From: Magnetospirillum gryphiswaldense MSR-1 v2
GTDB taxonomy: Bacteria; Pseudomonadota; Alphaproteobacteria; Rhodospirillales; Magnetospirillaceae
Reading direction: 5' to 3'
Assembly (NCBI RefSeq): GCF_000513295.1
Contig: NC_023065.1
Location: forward strand, 3,332,501 to 3,396,500
Length of the DNA stretch: 64,000 nucleotides
In this document: piece by piece, positions 54,188 through 63,950 of the stretch
Numbering within the stretch: the stretch's first letter is position 1
Layout: each line of letters opens with the position of its first letter
Position numbers and translations under genes: made by a program
The notes under the pieces: generated by a model
What the model saw: only the letters and a program-made list of their open reading frames with translations
Database searches by the model: none
What the model was told of the DNA's origin: nothing

Positions 54188-55020
54188 GACTTCAACACGA
54201 AATCGCGCAGGTCCGCCGTCACCTCCGGCTGCTGGCCGAACCACAGGCTGAAGCCGCGTACCGCCTGCCACAGCAGCATACCCAGGCCGTCGACCACCGG
54301 ATTGCCACGCGCCTGCGCCCGCAACAGCAAATCGGTCAAGAGCGGCACATAAACGATATCGTTGACCACAGCGTCTTGCGGCAGGGCGGACAGATCGATG
54401 TCCAAGGGCGGCTGACCGCTCATGCCCAGGCTGGTGGTGTTGACCAGCAGGCCGGCCCCGGCCAGATCCAGCCGGTCCCATTGCTGCACCCTGATCGGGC
54501 CGCCGATATCGGCCGCCAGCTTTTCCGCCCGCTCAAGGCTGCGGTTGACCAGCCGGATTTCCGGCACGCCGGCATCGACCAGGGCGGCGATTACGGCGCG
54601 GGCCGCGCCGCCGGCGCCCAACACCACCGCCGGGCGGTTGAGAGTGCCAAGGGAAGCCGGATGGGTTTCCAGCAAATTCTGCATGAAACCGAAAGCATCG
54701 GTGTTGAGCCCCAGGATCGAGCCATCCTCACGCACCACCAAGGTGTTGACGGCACCGATGCGCTTGGCCAGCGGCTCGACCTCGTCGGCCAGGATCAGGG
54801 CTTGTTCCTTATGCGGCACGGTGACGTTGGCCCCGGCGAATCCCATTTTCGGCAACGCGCGGAACACGCTGGCAAAATCTTCGGGCCGGACCGGCAGCGG
54901 CACATAGGCGCCGTCGATGCCCAAACGGTCCAGCCAATAGCCATGCAGGCGGGGCGAGCGTGAATGTCCCACCGGCCAGCCCAGAACCCCGGCCAGCCTG
55001 GCCTTGCCCGACAGGATCAT
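54184..55020 (-). CDS. aroE: shikimate dehydrogenase (NADP)
   Basis: 278 aa. Substrate-site VGHSRSPRLHGYWL and NVTVPHKEQAL (catalytic Lys), NTDAFGF, and the dinucleotide motif VLGAGGAARAVIAALVDAG followed by NRSLERA. It reduces dehydroshikimate. It overlaps maf and coaE by 4 bp each. Confidence 0.96.
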   Translation of the reverse strand: MILSGKARLAGVLGWPVGHSRSPRLHGYWLDRLGIDGAYVPLPVRPEDFASVFRALPKMGFAGANVTVPHKEQALILADEVEPLAKRIGAVNTLVVREDGSILGLNTDAFGFMQNLLETHPASLGTLNRPAVVLGAGGAARAVIAALVDAGVPEIRLVNRSLERAEKLAADIGGPIRVQQWDRLDLAGAGLLVNTTSLGMSGQPPLDIDLSALPQDAVVNDIVYVPLLTDLLLRAQARGNPVVDGLGMLLWQAVRGFSLWFGQQPEVTADLRDFVLKS

Positions 55021-55607
55021 GGTGTAAGTTCCCCATTTTCGCGCAAGAAATCCAAAAGCGGCAGCAAAGGCAGGCCGAGAATGGTGAAATGGTCGCCTTC
55101 CACCGCCATGAACAATTGCGCCCCCAGACCTTCCAACTGATAGGCCCCGACCGAGGACAAAACCCCGTCGCCGGCCTTATCCAGGTAATCGTCGAGAAAA
55201 GTATCGGAGAAGGCCCGCATGGTCAGCCGTGCCTCGTCGGTGTGGTGCCACAGCCTTTGGCCATCGCGCAGGGCGACGACGCTGGAGGTCAGACGATGGG
55301 TCTTGCCGCGCAACAGCCGCAACTGATCGCCAGCGGCGACCCGATCCGTCGGCTTGTCGAACCACATTCCGTCGCAATCGAGCATCTGGTCGGCACCGAT
55401 GACGATCTCGCCCGGACATCTGGCCGAGACCCGTACCGCCTTCATTTCCGCCAGGGTTTCGGCGACCCGCGCCGGTCGGTCGGTTTCCTGGCGCAACGCC
55501 TGCTTGATTCCGTCCTCGTCCACCGGCAAGGCGAGCACGCGAAACCCCACCCCCGCCGCCCGCAACATGGTCTGGCGGGTGGTCGAGCCCGAGGCCAGGA
55601 CGATCAT
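55017..55607 (-). CDS. Maf family nucleoside triphosphate pyrophosphatase
   Basis: 196 aa. The family N-terminus ILASGSTTRQTMLRAAG, then DEDGIKQALRQE, the metal region GADQMLDCDGMWFDKP, and the C-terminal DKAGDGVLSSVGAYQLEGLG. Maf proteins hydrolyse dTTP/UTP or m7GTP. The YceF-type specificity seems likely from the motif set but is not established. Part of the leftward origin-linked operon. Confidence 0.93.
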   Translation of the reverse strand: MIVLASGSTTRQTMLRAAGVGFRVLALPVDEDGIKQALRQETDRPARVAETLAEMKAVRVSARCPGEIVIGADQMLDCDGMWFDKPTDRVAAGDQLRLLRGKTHRLTSSVVALRDGQRLWHHTDEARLTMRAFSDTFLDDYLDKAGDGVLSSVGAYQLEGLGAQLFMAVEGDHFTILGLPLLPLLDFLRENGELTP

Positions 55608-56431
55608 GCCTTGCCCTCTTGCTTGGCCTTGTGCTGACCATGCAGTTGCATGATGGAGGCCGAGGCCTCCTCGATCGAGCGGCGGGTCACGTCCACCACC
55701 GGCCAGCCGTGGCGGGTGAACAGCTTGCGGGCATTGGCCACCTCGTCACGCACCTTCTCGAACTGGGCGTATTCGGATTCCTCGTCGTGATTGAGGAAGC
55801 GCAGGCGGGCACGACGGATATCGGACAGGCTTTTCGGATCCTTGGTCAGGCCGACCACCAGGGGTGTGCGGGCGGTTTCCAAGGTGCGCGGCAGCGGCAC
55901 GCCGGGAACCAGCGGGTAATTGGCGCATTTGAAGCCGCGATTGGCAAGATACATACAGGTCGGCGTCTTCGACGTGCGCGACACGCCGACGACGACGATG
56001 TCAGCGTCTTCCACATCGTCCATCAACTGACCGTCGTCATGGGCCAAGGTGAATTGCATGGCATCGATGCGGGCGAAATATTCAGCGTCCATCTGGTATT
56101 GCCGGCCCGGCATGGCATGGCTTTCGGCGTTGAAATAGCCGGCCAGCGCCCCCATCACCGGGTCAAGCACCGGGATGAACGGCACCCGCATGTGGCGGCA
56201 GGCTTCTTCCAGCACGCCGCGCACCGCCACATCGACCAAAGTGCACAAGACGATGCCGGGATTGCTTTCGATGCCGGCGATCACCCGTTCCACCTGCCCT
56301 TGCGAGCGGATCAGCCACCAATTGTGCTGAATGGCGTTGATACCTTCGAACTGCACCATGCAGGCACGCACCACCGATGTGACGGTTTCGCCGGTAGCGT
56401 CCGAGACCAAATGAAGATGCAAAGACTCCAT
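55604..56431 (-). CDS. ppsR: pyruvate, phosphate dikinase / PEP synthase regulatory protein (DUF299)
   Basis: 275 aa from the ATG at 56431 (MESLHLHLVSDATGETV), with AGGGTGG upstream. The P-loop-like GVSRTSKTPTCMYLANRGF is diagnostic for DUF299 kinase-pyrophosphorylases. These switch pyruvate-phosphate dikinase or PEP synthase by phosphorylating a Thr next to the catalytic His. First gene of the leftward operon; its orthologue is the classic neighbour of the alphaproteobacterial origin. Confidence 0.95.
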   Translation of the reverse strand: MESLHLHLVSDATGETVTSVVRACMVQFEGINAIQHNWWLIRSQGQVERVIAGIESNPGIVLCTLVDVAVRGVLEEACRHMRVPFIPVLDPVMGALAGYFNAESHAMPGRQYQMDAEYFARIDAMQFTLAHDDGQLMDDVEDADIVVVGVSRTSKTPTCMYLANRGFKCANYPLVPGVPLPRTLETARTPLVVGLTKDPKSLSDIRRARLRFLNHDEESEYAQFEKVRDEVANARKLFTRHGWPVVDVTRRSIEEASASIMQLHGQHKAKQEGKA

Positions 56432-56833
56432 GCCACCCTGTGAATTGGTTTGAATGATGGGGATAAGTCGAGCTTTACCAACAGGGGGGTGGATTCGCCC
56501 CCCATCCATACCGCTTCCGCCCCGTCTTCCATCCCGCCGGGACAAAAACCGGACCGTCGGCGACAATACCGTGAATTACGTTTTGCGGCACCAGCTTTCC
56601 CCGTTATCCGACTTTTCCCACTGCCTGCGATGTCAACGGGTTGACACGGTTTTACCCGATTTTTCCACAAGCCTGACCAAAATCAGGCGGCCTCTGCATG
56701 GTTCTGTGCAAAATCTGTGGACAGACTCGCATCCCCGATATCCACAGGCCCAACTAACCTCAACAACCTTTCTCTTAAGAATCAAAACTTGTAGAACTCT
56801 GCCCAGGTCAGCCACTCCCAAGGATCAAAGCCC
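56432..56833. other. oriC: predicted chromosomal replication origin (oriC) region
   Basis: A 402-bp gene-free gap between ppsR and hemE, the location of the origin in Caulobacter and Rickettsia. DnaA-box-like 9-mers: TTTTCCACA (56661-56669 +), TTTTGCACA (56705-56713 -), ATATCCACA (56738-56746 +), CTGTCCACA (56716-56724 -), TTATCCCCA (56458-56466 -) and TTATCCGAC (56604-56612 +). An AT-richer stretch (about 56751-56800) is adjacent to hemE. Three GANTC sites (56492, 56724, 56779) could be CcrM-methylated. I saw no TTAA-N7-TTAA CtrA sites. Confidence 0.72.
56631..56646. repeat. 16-bp palindrome inside the putative origin
   Basis: TGTCAAC (56631-56637), GG, GTTGACA (56640-56646): perfect 7-bp inverted arms, 15 bp before the best DnaA-box cluster. 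Likely a protein-binding site; the protein is unknown. Confidence 0.5.
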
Positions 56834-57871
56834 GTGACCGCCACCAAGCCCTTTTTGCGTGCCCTCGCCGGTGAAACCATCACCCCGCCGCCTTTTTGGC
56901 TGATGCGTCAGGCCGGGCGATACCTGCCGGAATACCGGGCCACCCGGACCCAGGCCGGATCGTTCCTCGATCTGTGCTACAACCCGGAACTGGCGGTGGA
57001 AGTCACGTTGCAGCCGCTCAGGCGCTACGGCTTCGATGCCGCCATTCTGTTTTCCGACATCCTGGTCGTCCCCGACGGGTTGGGGCAAGGTGTAGCGTTC
57101 AAGGAAGGCGAAGGACCGGTGTTGACGCCGATTCGCTCGGCAAGGGATCTGGATGGTCTCGACATCTCGGGCCTGCACGACCGCATGGCGCCGGTCTATG
57201 CCACCGTCGCCGGCCTGTCCAAGGCCATCCCCGCCACCACCGCGCTGATCGGTTTTTCCGGGGCGCCGTGGACGGTCGCCACCTACATGATCGAAGGCGG
57301 CGGCTCGAAGGATTTTTCCCAGGCGAAAAAGCTGATGTGGGCCGAGCCCGAGACTTTCGCCCGGCTGATGGAGTTGCTGATCGAGGCCACCGGCCAATAT
57401 CTGATCCGTCAGATCGATGCCGGGGCCGAAGCCATCCAGATTTTCGACACCTGGGCCGGGGCGCTGCCGGAAACTGAGTTCCGCAAATGGGTGATCGAGC
57501 CGGCCCGCCGACTGGTCGAGCGTATCCACAGCGAACGTCCTGGTATTCCGGTGATCGGCTTTCCGCGCGGTGCCGGCATTTTGTACGAAGCTTATGTCAC
57601 CGAAACCAAGGTGGATGGCGTCAGCCTGGATTCGTCGGTACCGCTGGATTGGGCGGCGCGGGTGTTGCAGCCCAAATGCACGGTGCAGGGCAATCTGGAC
57701 CCCATCTTGTTGGTCGCCGGCGGCGATGCTTTGGATGCCGGTATTGACCGGGTGTTGAACGCCTTGGGCAAGGGGCCGTTCATTTTCAACCTTGGCCACG
57801 GCATCATTCCGCCGACCCCGCCGGAAAACGTGGCGCGGCTGACCCAACGGGTGAAAGCCTTCAAGGGATGA
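56834..57871 (+). CDS. hemE: uroporphyrinogen decarboxylase
   Basis: 345 aa. GTG start. N-terminal signature [20 protein letters not shown] with the catalytic Arg residues, [14 protein letters not shown] with the essential Asp, [16 protein letters not shown], and the C-terminal [16 protein letters not shown]. Converts uroporphyrinogen III to coproporphyrinogen III. First gene of the rightward hem operon at the origin; overlaps hemH. Confidence 0.97.
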   Translation: MTATKPFLRALAGETITPPPFWLMRQAGRYLPEYRATRTQAGSFLDLCYNPELAVEVTLQPLRRYGFDAAILFSDILVVPDGLGQGVAFKEGEGPVLTPIRSARDLDGLDISGLHDRMAPVYATVAGLSKAIPATTALIGFSGAPWTVATYMIEGGGSKDFSQAKKLMWAEPETFARLMELLIEATGQYLIRQIDAGAEAIQIFDTWAGALPETEFRKWVIEPARRLVERIHSERPGIPVIGFPRGAGILYEAYVTETKVDGVSLDSSVPLDWAARVLQPKCTVQGNLDPILLVAGGDALDAGIDRVLNALGKGPFIFNLGHGIIPPTPPENVARLTQRVKAFKG

Positions 57872-58857
57872 AAACCGCCATCATCCTGTTCAACCTGGGT
57901 GGACCGGACAGCCTGGACGCGGTAAAGCCGTTTCTATTCAATCTGTTCAACGACAAGGCGATCATCGGCGCCCCCAATCCGATCCGTTGGCTGCTGGCCA
58001 AGTACATTTCGGCCAAGCGGGCACCGATAGCGCGCGGGATTTACCAGCATCTGGGCGGCAAATCGCCCCTGCTGGAACAAACCCAGGATCAGGCCGCCGC
58101 CTTGCAAAAATTGCTCGGCAATGATTTCAAGGTACTGATCGCCATGCGCTATTGGCACCCCTTCGCCGATCAGGCTTTGCAAGAGGCCAAGGCATGGGGG
58201 GCGGAACGGGTGATCCTGCTGCCGCTTTATCCGCAATTTTCCACCACCACCACCGGGTCTTCGCTGAAGCAGTGGCATCAATTGGCCGCGAATAGCTTCG
58301 GTGAAACCCGCACGGTCTGCTGCTATCCGGTCGAGCCCGGTCTGATCAGGGCCATGGCCGCCAAGATCAGGGTCGAATGGGACCAAGCGGTAGGGCAGGG
58401 TAGACCACGCCTGCTGTTTTCCGCCCATGGTCTGCCGCAAAGCATCATCGACAAGGGTGATCCCTATCAGCGTCAGGTCGAGCAAACCACCGCCGCCGTG
58501 GTGGCGGAACTGGGTATCGCCGATCTGGATTGGGCCATCTGCTATCAAAGCCGGGTTGGCCCGGCCAAATGGATCGGTCCCAGCACCGAGGATGAATTGC
58601 ACCGGGCTGCCGCCGACAAGGTGGCGGTGATCGTCGCCCCGGTCGCCTTCGTCTCCGAACATTCGGAAACCTTGGTGGAACTGGATATTGAATACCGGCA
58701 TCTGGCGGAAAAGCTGGGTATCCCCGCCTATTTCCGCGCGGCGGCGGTCAGTTCGCACCCGGATTTCATCAAGGGTCTGGCCGATCTGGTGGGCGATCCC
58801 GGCGCTGCCCGTGGTAAGGCCTGCGGCAGTCAATGCCTATGCAAGGGGGAAGCATGA
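57868..58857 (+). CDS. hemH: ferrochelatase
   Basis: 329 aa. Iron-site His in [19 protein letters not shown] and Glu in [21 protein letters not shown]-terminal [20 protein letters not shown]. Inserts iron into protoporphyrin IX. The extreme C-terminus has three clustered Cys ([12 protein letters not shown]); some bacterial ferrochelatases carry a [2Fe-2S] cluster near the C-terminus, but that has not been shown here. Overlaps hemJ by 4 bp. Confidence 0.96.
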   Translation: MKTAIILFNLGGPDSLDAVKPFLFNLFNDKAIIGAPNPIRWLLAKYISAKRAPIARGIYQHLGGKSPLLEQTQDQAAALQKLLGNDFKVLIAMRYWHPFADQALQEAKAWGAERVILLPLYPQFSTTTTGSSLKQWHQLAANSFGETRTVCCYPVEPGLIRAMAAKIRVEWDQAVGQGRPRLLFSAHGLPQSIIDKGDPYQRQVEQTTAAVVAELGIADLDWAICYQSRVGPAKWIGPSTEDELHRAAADKVAVIVAPVAFVSEHSETLVELDIEYRHLAEKLGIPAYFRAAAVSSHPDFIKGLADLVGDPGAARGKACGSQCLCKGEA

Positions 58858-59288
58858 GCGGTGAAGCCTATTTGTGGATCAAGGCGGTCCATGTCATCGC
58901 GGTGATTTCGTGGATGGCCGGGCTGCTGTATCTGCCCCGTCTGTTCGTCTATCACTGCGAAGTGGAACCCGGTTCCGAGACCTCGGAAAAGTTCAAGGTG
59001 ATGGAACGGCGGTTGTTGAAGGCGATCATGACTCCCGCCGCTATCGTCGCCTGGGGTTTGGGCTTGTGGCTGGCCATAACCGGTGGTTTGTTCCAGGACG
59101 CCTGGTTCCACGCCAAGTTCACCCTGGTCATCCTGATGACGGTCAGCCATCATTTCATGATGCGGTGGAAAAACGACTTCGCCGCCGATCGCAACAAGCG
59201 CCCGCAAAAGTTTTATCGCATCGCCAATGAAGTGCCGACCTTGCTGATGATCGGTATCGTGCTTCTGGTCGTGGTGAAACCCTTCTGA
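58854..59288 (+). CDS. hemJ: protoporphyrinogen oxidase HemJ
   Basis: 144 aa with four membrane helices. Conserved residues: His in WIKAVHVIAVISWMAGLLYL, RRLLKAIMTPA, and HHFMMRWKNDFA with RPQKFYRIANEVPTLL. It oxidises protoporphyrinogen IX, completing with HemE and HemH the last part of heme synthesis. AAGGGGGA precedes the ATG. Confidence 0.95.
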   Translation: MSGEAYLWIKAVHVIAVISWMAGLLYLPRLFVYHCEVEPGSETSEKFKVMERRLLKAIMTPAAIVAWGLGLWLAITGGLFQDAWFHAKFTLVILMTVSHHFMMRWKNDFAADRNKRPQKFYRIANEVPTLLMIGIVLLVVVKPF

Positions 59289-59317
59289 TCCTTCGCCAAC
59301 GCACAAGAATTTGGCGT

Positions 59318-59346
59318 TTGACAGGACCGGGTTGTTTGGCTAAAGC
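59318..59346 (+). promoter_or_regulatory. putative promoter for rho
   Basis: TTGACA (59318-59323), 17 bp, TAAAGC (59341-59346). The -35 is perfect and the -10 weak. It would give a ~140-nt leader before rho, in keeping with leader-mediated control known for rho genes in other bacteria. Confidence 0.4.
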
Positions 59347-59490
59347 TGGCATCATCCTTAAGGGCCGCCCGAAGCCCGCTTCCCAAAAATATGTTCGCAC
59401 TCAATCAGACGGATTAATCCGCGTCGAGATTCCCCTCGAAGGACCGCCTTTTGGTGGCCAGTGCTGAACATCCTTCATACGGACATCCCC

Positions 59491-60747
59491 ATGCATCTTT
59501 CGGAACTCAAGAAGAAAACACCGGCCGAACTTCTGGCTTATGCCGAGGAACTTCAGATCGAGAACGCCAGTACCCTGCGCAAGCAGGACATGATGTTCGC
59601 CATTTTGAAGCAATTGGCCGATAACGACACCCCCATCTACGGCGAGGGTGTGCTTGAGGTCCTGCAAGACGGTTTCGGTTTCCTGCGCAGCCCGGAAGCC
59701 AATTATCTGCCCGGTCCCGACGACATCTATGTCAGCCCCAGCCAAGTCCGCCGTTTCGGCCTGCGCACCGGCGACACGGTGGAAGGCCAGATCCGCTCGC
59801 CCAAGGACGGCGAACGTTATTTCGCCCTCTTGAAGGTCAACACCATCAATTTCGAGCCGCCGGAAAACGTCCGACACCGCATCAATTTCGACAATCTGAC
59901 GCCGCTTTATCCCAACGAAAAGCTGCGCCTGGAAGTGGACGATCCGACCAAGAAGGATCTGACCACCCGGGTTATCGATCTGATCGCCCCGGTCGGCAAG
60001 GGCCAGCGCGCTTTGATCGTAGCGCCGCCGCGCACCGGCAAGACGGTGATGTTGCAGAACATGGCCCACGCCATTTCCGCCAACCACCCGGAAGTCTATC
60101 TGATCGTGCTGCTCATCGATGAGCGCCCGGAAGAAGTCACCGACATGGCCCGTTCGGTCAAGGGCGAGGTCATCTCGTCCACCTTCGACGAACCGGCGGT
60201 GCGTCACGTCCAGGTCACCGAGATGGTGCTGGAAAAGGCCAAGCGTCTGGTCGAACACAAGCGCGACGTGGTCATCCTGCTCGATTCGGTCACCCGTCTG
60301 GCTCGCGCCTACAACACGGTGGTACCCAGCTCGGGCAAGGTGCTGACCGGTGGCGTCGATGCCAACGCCCTGCAACGGCCCAAGCGCTTCTTCGGTGCCG
60401 CCCGCAATATCGAAGAGGGCGGTTCGCTGTCCATCATCGCCACCGCGCTGATCGATACCGGCTCGCGCATGGACGAAGTGATCTTCGAAGAGTTCAAGGG
60501 TACCGGTAACTCGGAAATCATCCTGGATCGCAAGTTGTCGGACAAGCGCACCTTCCCGGCCATCGACATCACCAAGTCGGGCACCCGTAAGGAAGAATTG
60601 CTGGTCGATAAGGGCCAGTTGTCCAAGATGTGGGTTCTGCGCCGCATCCTGATGCCCATGGGCGTCAGCGACGCCATGGAATTCCTGGTCGATAAACTCA
60701 AGCATTCGAAGAACAACGCCGATTTCTTCGACGCGATGAATTCGTGA
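59491..60747 (+). CDS. rho: transcription termination factor Rho
   Basis: 418 aa from the ATG at 59491 ([20 protein letters not shown]). N-terminal helix bundle, CSD-like RNA-binding domain ([20 protein letters not shown]), Walker [12 protein letters not shown], Walker [18 protein letters not shown]- and R-loops ([20 protein letters not shown]). Hexameric RNA helicase. The last 23 bp are repeated just after the stop. Confidence 0.97.
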   Translation: MHLSELKKKTPAELLAYAEELQIENASTLRKQDMMFAILKQLADNDTPIYGEGVLEVLQDGFGFLRSPEANYLPGPDDIYVSPSQVRRFGLRTGDTVEGQIRSPKDGERYFALLKVNTINFEPPENVRHRINFDNLTPLYPNEKLRLEVDDPTKKDLTTRVIDLIAPVGKGQRALIVAPPRTGKTVMLQNMAHAISANHPEVYLIVLLIDERPEEVTDMARSVKGEVISSTFDEPAVRHVQVTEMVLEKAKRLVEHKRDVVILLDSVTRLARAYNTVVPSSGKVLTGGVDANALQRPKRFFGAARNIEEGGSLSIIATALIDTGSRMDEVIFEEFKGTGNSEIILDRKLSDKRTFPAIDITKSGTRKEELLVDKGQLSKMWVLRRILMPMGVSDAMEFLVDKLKHSKNNADFFDAMNS

Positions 60748-60774
60748 CCCGTCTTCGACGGGATGAATTCGTAA
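60725..60774 (+). repeat. tandem near-duplicate of the rho 3' end
   Basis: Copies at 60725-60747 and 60752-60774 match at 21 of 23 positions, offset 27 bp. The first copy contains the final codons and TGA of rho. The second carries a TAA at the matching place, though out of the coding frame's use. Confidence 0.75.
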
Positions 60775-60780
60775 GCTAAC

Positions 60781-60808
60781 AAAAAGCCCCGGGAAACCGG
60801 GGCTTTTT
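60781..60808 (+). terminator. Rho-independent terminator after rho
   Basis: AAAAAGCCCCGG (60781-60792) pairs with CCGGGGCTTTTT (60797-60808) over GAAA: 12 bp with T5. Confidence 0.95.
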
Positions 60809-60865
60809 CATGGGCAGGAGGCGAGCCTCCCGTTATCGGGGGATTGGGGGCACGCCCCCAAATTC

Positions 60866-61402
60866 TTATTCCGGTCGTTTGTTCTTGTTGATCTGGTTCT
60901 GCGCCCGGCTTTTCCAATCGTCCACCGGGGCGATGTCATCGATTAGATGCTTGCCAGAGGGGATCGGCGGCAAGTCATCCAGGTGCAGATCTTGGGCCGC
61001 CTGCTGCGGCGACTGAACCTGGGTGTGGAACTTGGCCCGGTTCTTCCAATCGTCGTTGGCATCGACGTGGCGATGTTCGACCATCTGCACCGGGTGTTTG
61101 CGCAGATAGGACGACAGCCAGAAGCTGGCCATGATCGGCGGCACGATGGTCAGGACAAAGCGCCAGGCCATGGCCCAGAAGGTATCGCGCCCACTTTGGA
61201 CGATGATAGCTTCCTTGCATTCGTAGCGATCACGGAAGGTACCGAAACATTCCGCCGCCATGCGGTCCTTGACCATGGATGACGAATGATGGGCCATCTC
61301 CGGGTCCATCACCACGAACAGGACAAAGCCCGCTACCGCCATCCATAACAGGCTGGCCGCACTGACGATCCAGACCAGACGGTTGCGTTCACCCTTGGTC
61401 AT
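60866..61402 (-). CDS. membrane protein, unknown function, with repeated DDWK motif
   Basis: 178 aa from the ATG at 61402, with GGAGGAAGG upstream. Two membrane helices (~10-32 and ~77-98) enclose a periplasmic loop with a Cys pair (ECFGTFRDRYECKEAI) that may form a disulfide. The cytoplasmic tail repeats a motif: NDDWKNRAKFHTQ and, 40 residues on, VDDWKSRAQNQIN. No family recognised. Orientation is opposite to rho. Confidence 0.75.
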   Translation of the reverse strand: MTKGERNRLVWIVSAASLLWMAVAGFVLFVVMDPEMAHHSSSMVKDRMAAECFGTFRDRYECKEAIIVQSGRDTFWAMAWRFVLTIVPPIMASFWLSSYLRKHPVQMVEHRHVDANDDWKNRAKFHTQVQSPQQAAQDLHLDDLPPIPSGKHLIDDIAPVDDWKSRAQNQINKNKRPE

Positions 61403-61461
61403 GCCTTCCTCCATCCATCTGGAGAAGTATAAGCATGCCAAGGGTCATGGGCAAATGATCG

Positions 61462-61920
61462 TCAGGGCAGCGAGACACCTTCCAGTTTCAGCAAGGCCCG
61501 TTTGGTGTCGATGCCATCCATGCCGGAATAGCCGCCCAACGATCCATTGGTCCCCAGCACCCGATGGCAGGGGATGATGATGGGGATGGGATTGCGCCCG
61601 CAGGCGGTACCCAGGGCGCGCGGACCGGTTTCCAGCTCGCGCGCCAGATCACCGTAGGTACGGACCTTGCCGAAGGGAATGCCAGCGATGGACGCCCACA
61701 CCTTGCGTTGAAAAGCGGTGCCATGGGGGGCCAGCGGCAGGTCGAAGGCGGTCAGGGTGCCGGCGAAATAGGCCTCTAGCTGATCGCGGGCGCGTTCCAG
61801 CAACGGCCCCGGCGGCTCGTCGGTTTCCGGCGGCCAGCCCCAATCGACGGCGACGATGGCCTCGTCATCGGCGAAAATGGTCAGCGGCCCTACTTCGGTG
61901 TTCAAACTGATGAACGGCAT
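61462..61920 (-). CDS. ogt: methylated-DNA-protein-cysteine S-methyltransferase
   Basis: 152 aa. Active site IIIPCHRVLGTNGSLGGYSG, with the acceptor Cys in PCHRV, the HTH TAFQRKVWASIAGIPFGKVR and the Arg finger in GPRALGTACGRNP. It repairs O6-alkylguanine. The ATG shares its A with the TAA of the upstream gene (TAATG). An ATG at 62019 would lengthen it without family support. Confidence 0.94.
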   Translation of the reverse strand: MPFISLNTEVGPLTIFADDEAIVAVDWGWPPETDEPPGPLLERARDQLEAYFAGTLTAFDLPLAPHGTAFQRKVWASIAGIPFGKVRTYGDLARELETGPRALGTACGRNPIPIIIPCHRVLGTNGSLGGYSGMDGIDTKRALLKLEGVSLP

Positions 61921-63857
61921 TATTCCCCCCTCAACATCCGGGCAAGATCGGCGGGCGAACCCGTGGGGGCCGAGCATACCGAATTGCGGCACAAAGTCGC
62001 CATCACCTCGTCGGTCCAACGGATGATCAGATTGGGCAAAGCGGCGTGGCGCACCACATCAATCATCTCGGCATTGTTGCGGGGCAGGGTGACCAGCACC
62101 GGATCGACGGCCAAATCGAAGCCGGTCAACAGCGCCGACATATTGGCGAAATGGTCGTTGAACTGATCCATGAAGACAGTGACCACCGCCTGGGCACGGT
62201 CGGCATAGGCGGGTTTGTCGGTGATCTGGGCCAGGATGGCCAGCACCTGGACCATGGTGCCGTTGGCCGAGGGCACCGCCGCATCCATCACTGTCTTGGT
62301 CCTGACGATGACGTCGGAAGCACTGTGCGCCACCTGGAAGTAACCGCCCTTGGCCTTATCCCAATGATGGCGGTCGGCGGCGGCGACCCAGGTCTCGGCC
62401 CAGGTCAGGTAATCGGCCTTGCCGGTGGCTTGATAGAGCGCCAGGGCCGCGCGGGCCATATGGGCGAGATCGTCGGCGAAACCCACGTGCGAGGCCTGCC
62501 CCTGACACAGGGAATGGGCAAGGCGATCATCGGCCAAGGTCATTTTGTCGGTAATGACGGCAAAGGCCCGCTCGGCCATGTCCAGCCAGTCCGGGCGGAT
62601 GAAGACGAAACCGGCGCGGGCCAGGCCTGCGATCATCATGCCGTTCCAATCGGCCAAGACCTTGTCGTCACGACCGGGGCGGATGCGGTTGGCCCGGGCG
62701 GCCAGCAAGATGGTCCGCGAATGGGCCAGTTGCTCCTCGTGCTCGTGGCCTTGCGGCTTGGAGCGGTTGAGGATGTTCACCCCTTCCCAATTGCCTTGAA
62801 TACTGACGTCATAGGCCTGGGCGAAAATACGGGCTGTTTCGGGGCCGAGAAGATCGATGATCTCTTGCGCTTTCCAGGTATAGAAGCGGCCTTCATGGCC
62901 TTCCGAATCCGCGTCAAGGGCAGCGGCGAAGGCCGCGCCCTCGGCCAGCATTTCACGTGAAACCCACGTGATGCATTCCTCGATACGGGTCTGGAACAAT
63001 GGGTTTTGCGTATCCTGCCAAACCAAGGTCAGCAGATCGATCAATTGCCCATTATCGTAGAGCATCTTTTCGAAATGTGGCGCCAGCCAGACGTCGTCGG
63101 TGGAATAGCGCATGAAGCCGCCGCCCAGATGGTCGGTGATGCCGCCCTGGCAGATACGGTCCAGGGTCAGGGTGACCGCCTGGTGCAATCCGCTGTTCTT
63201 GCTCCGTTTGGCTGAACGCCAGAGGTAATCGAACAGGCCGGGCTGGGGGAATTTGGGTGCGCCGCCTAAGCCGCCATGCTCCATGTCCACATGGCTAAGG
63301 ATGGCCTTGGCGCCGCGGTCCAGCATTTCCAGGGTCAGGGGGGAAGCATCGCCGCCGCCATCGTGAGCTAGGGCATCGACCAGGGCGGCGACGTTATGGT
63401 CGACCCGCTCGCGGTCACGCTGCCACAGATCATGGATCGCCTGCAGCACCTCGGGGAAGCCGGGGCGGCCATAGCGCGGTGCGGGCGGAAAATAGGTGCC
63501 GCCCCAGAACGGCTGGCCATCGGGGGTGCAGAACATGGTCAGCGGCCAGCCGCCATGCTGGCCCATGTGCTGCAACGCCTGCTGATAGATGGCGTCCAGA
63601 TCGGGCCGTTCCTCGCGGTCGATCTTGACGTTGACGAACAGCCGGTTCATCAGCGCGGCGATCTCGGGGTTTTCAAAGCTTTCATGGGCCATGACGTGGC
63701 ACCAGTGACAGGCGGAATAGCCGATGGACAGCAATAAGGGCCGCCCGCTGGAGCGCGCCTCGGCCAAGGCGGCATCGCCCCACGGCCACCAATGGACCGG
63801 GTTGTCCTGGTGTTGGCGCAAATAAGGGCTGGTCTCACCGGCAAGGCGGTTGGTCAT
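61920..63857 (-). CDS. YyaL/DUF255 protein: thioredoxin-like domain plus (alpha/alpha)6-barrel
   Basis: 645 aa from the ATG at 63857 ([20 protein letters not shown]). N-terminal ~1-165 is the DUF255 thioredoxin-like domain with ACHWCHVM (CxxC), [11 protein letters not shown] and [13 protein letters not shown]. The rest is a six-hairpin glycosidase-like barrel ([28 protein letters not shown]). Human SPATA20/SSP411 is homologous. Biochemical role is not established. Co-transcribed with ogt. Confidence 0.93.
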   Translation of the reverse strand: MTNRLAGETSPYLRQHQDNPVHWWPWGDAALAEARSSGRPLLLSIGYSACHWCHVMAHESFENPEIAALMNRLFVNVKIDREERPDLDAIYQQALQHMGQHGGWPLTMFCTPDGQPFWGGTYFPPAPRYGRPGFPEVLQAIHDLWQRDRERVDHNVAALVDALAHDGGGDASPLTLEMLDRGAKAILSHVDMEHGGLGGAPKFPQPGLFDYLWRSAKRSKNSGLHQAVTLTLDRICQGGITDHLGGGFMRYSTDDVWLAPHFEKMLYDNGQLIDLLTLVWQDTQNPLFQTRIEECITWVSREMLAEGAAFAAALDADSEGHEGRFYTWKAQEIIDLLGPETARIFAQAYDVSIQGNWEGVNILNRSKPQGHEHEEQLAHSRTILLAARANRIRPGRDDKVLADWNGMMIAGLARAGFVFIRPDWLDMAERAFAVITDKMTLADDRLAHSLCQGQASHVGFADDLAHMARAALALYQATGKADYLTWAETWVAAADRHHWDKAKGGYFQVAHSASDVIVRTKTVMDAAVPSANGTMVQVLAILAQITDKPAYADRAQAVVTVFMDQFNDHFANMSALLTGFDLAVDPVLVTLPRNNAEMIDVVRHAALPNLIIRWTDEVMATLCRNSVCSAPTGSPADLARMLRGE

Positions 63858-63950
63858 GAAACGGGCTTCCATCGACTGAAGATTGCGTGGGCGGGTTCAA
63901 AGGCTTAGTTTGGGATTTATGCAAGGTTTCACAAGGCCGGAATCGTCGCC

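Noticed and set aside
56432-56833. CtrA-controlled Caulobacter-type origin
   Set aside because: No TTAA-N7-TTAA site was found, so CtrA control is not claimed although the gene context is the same.
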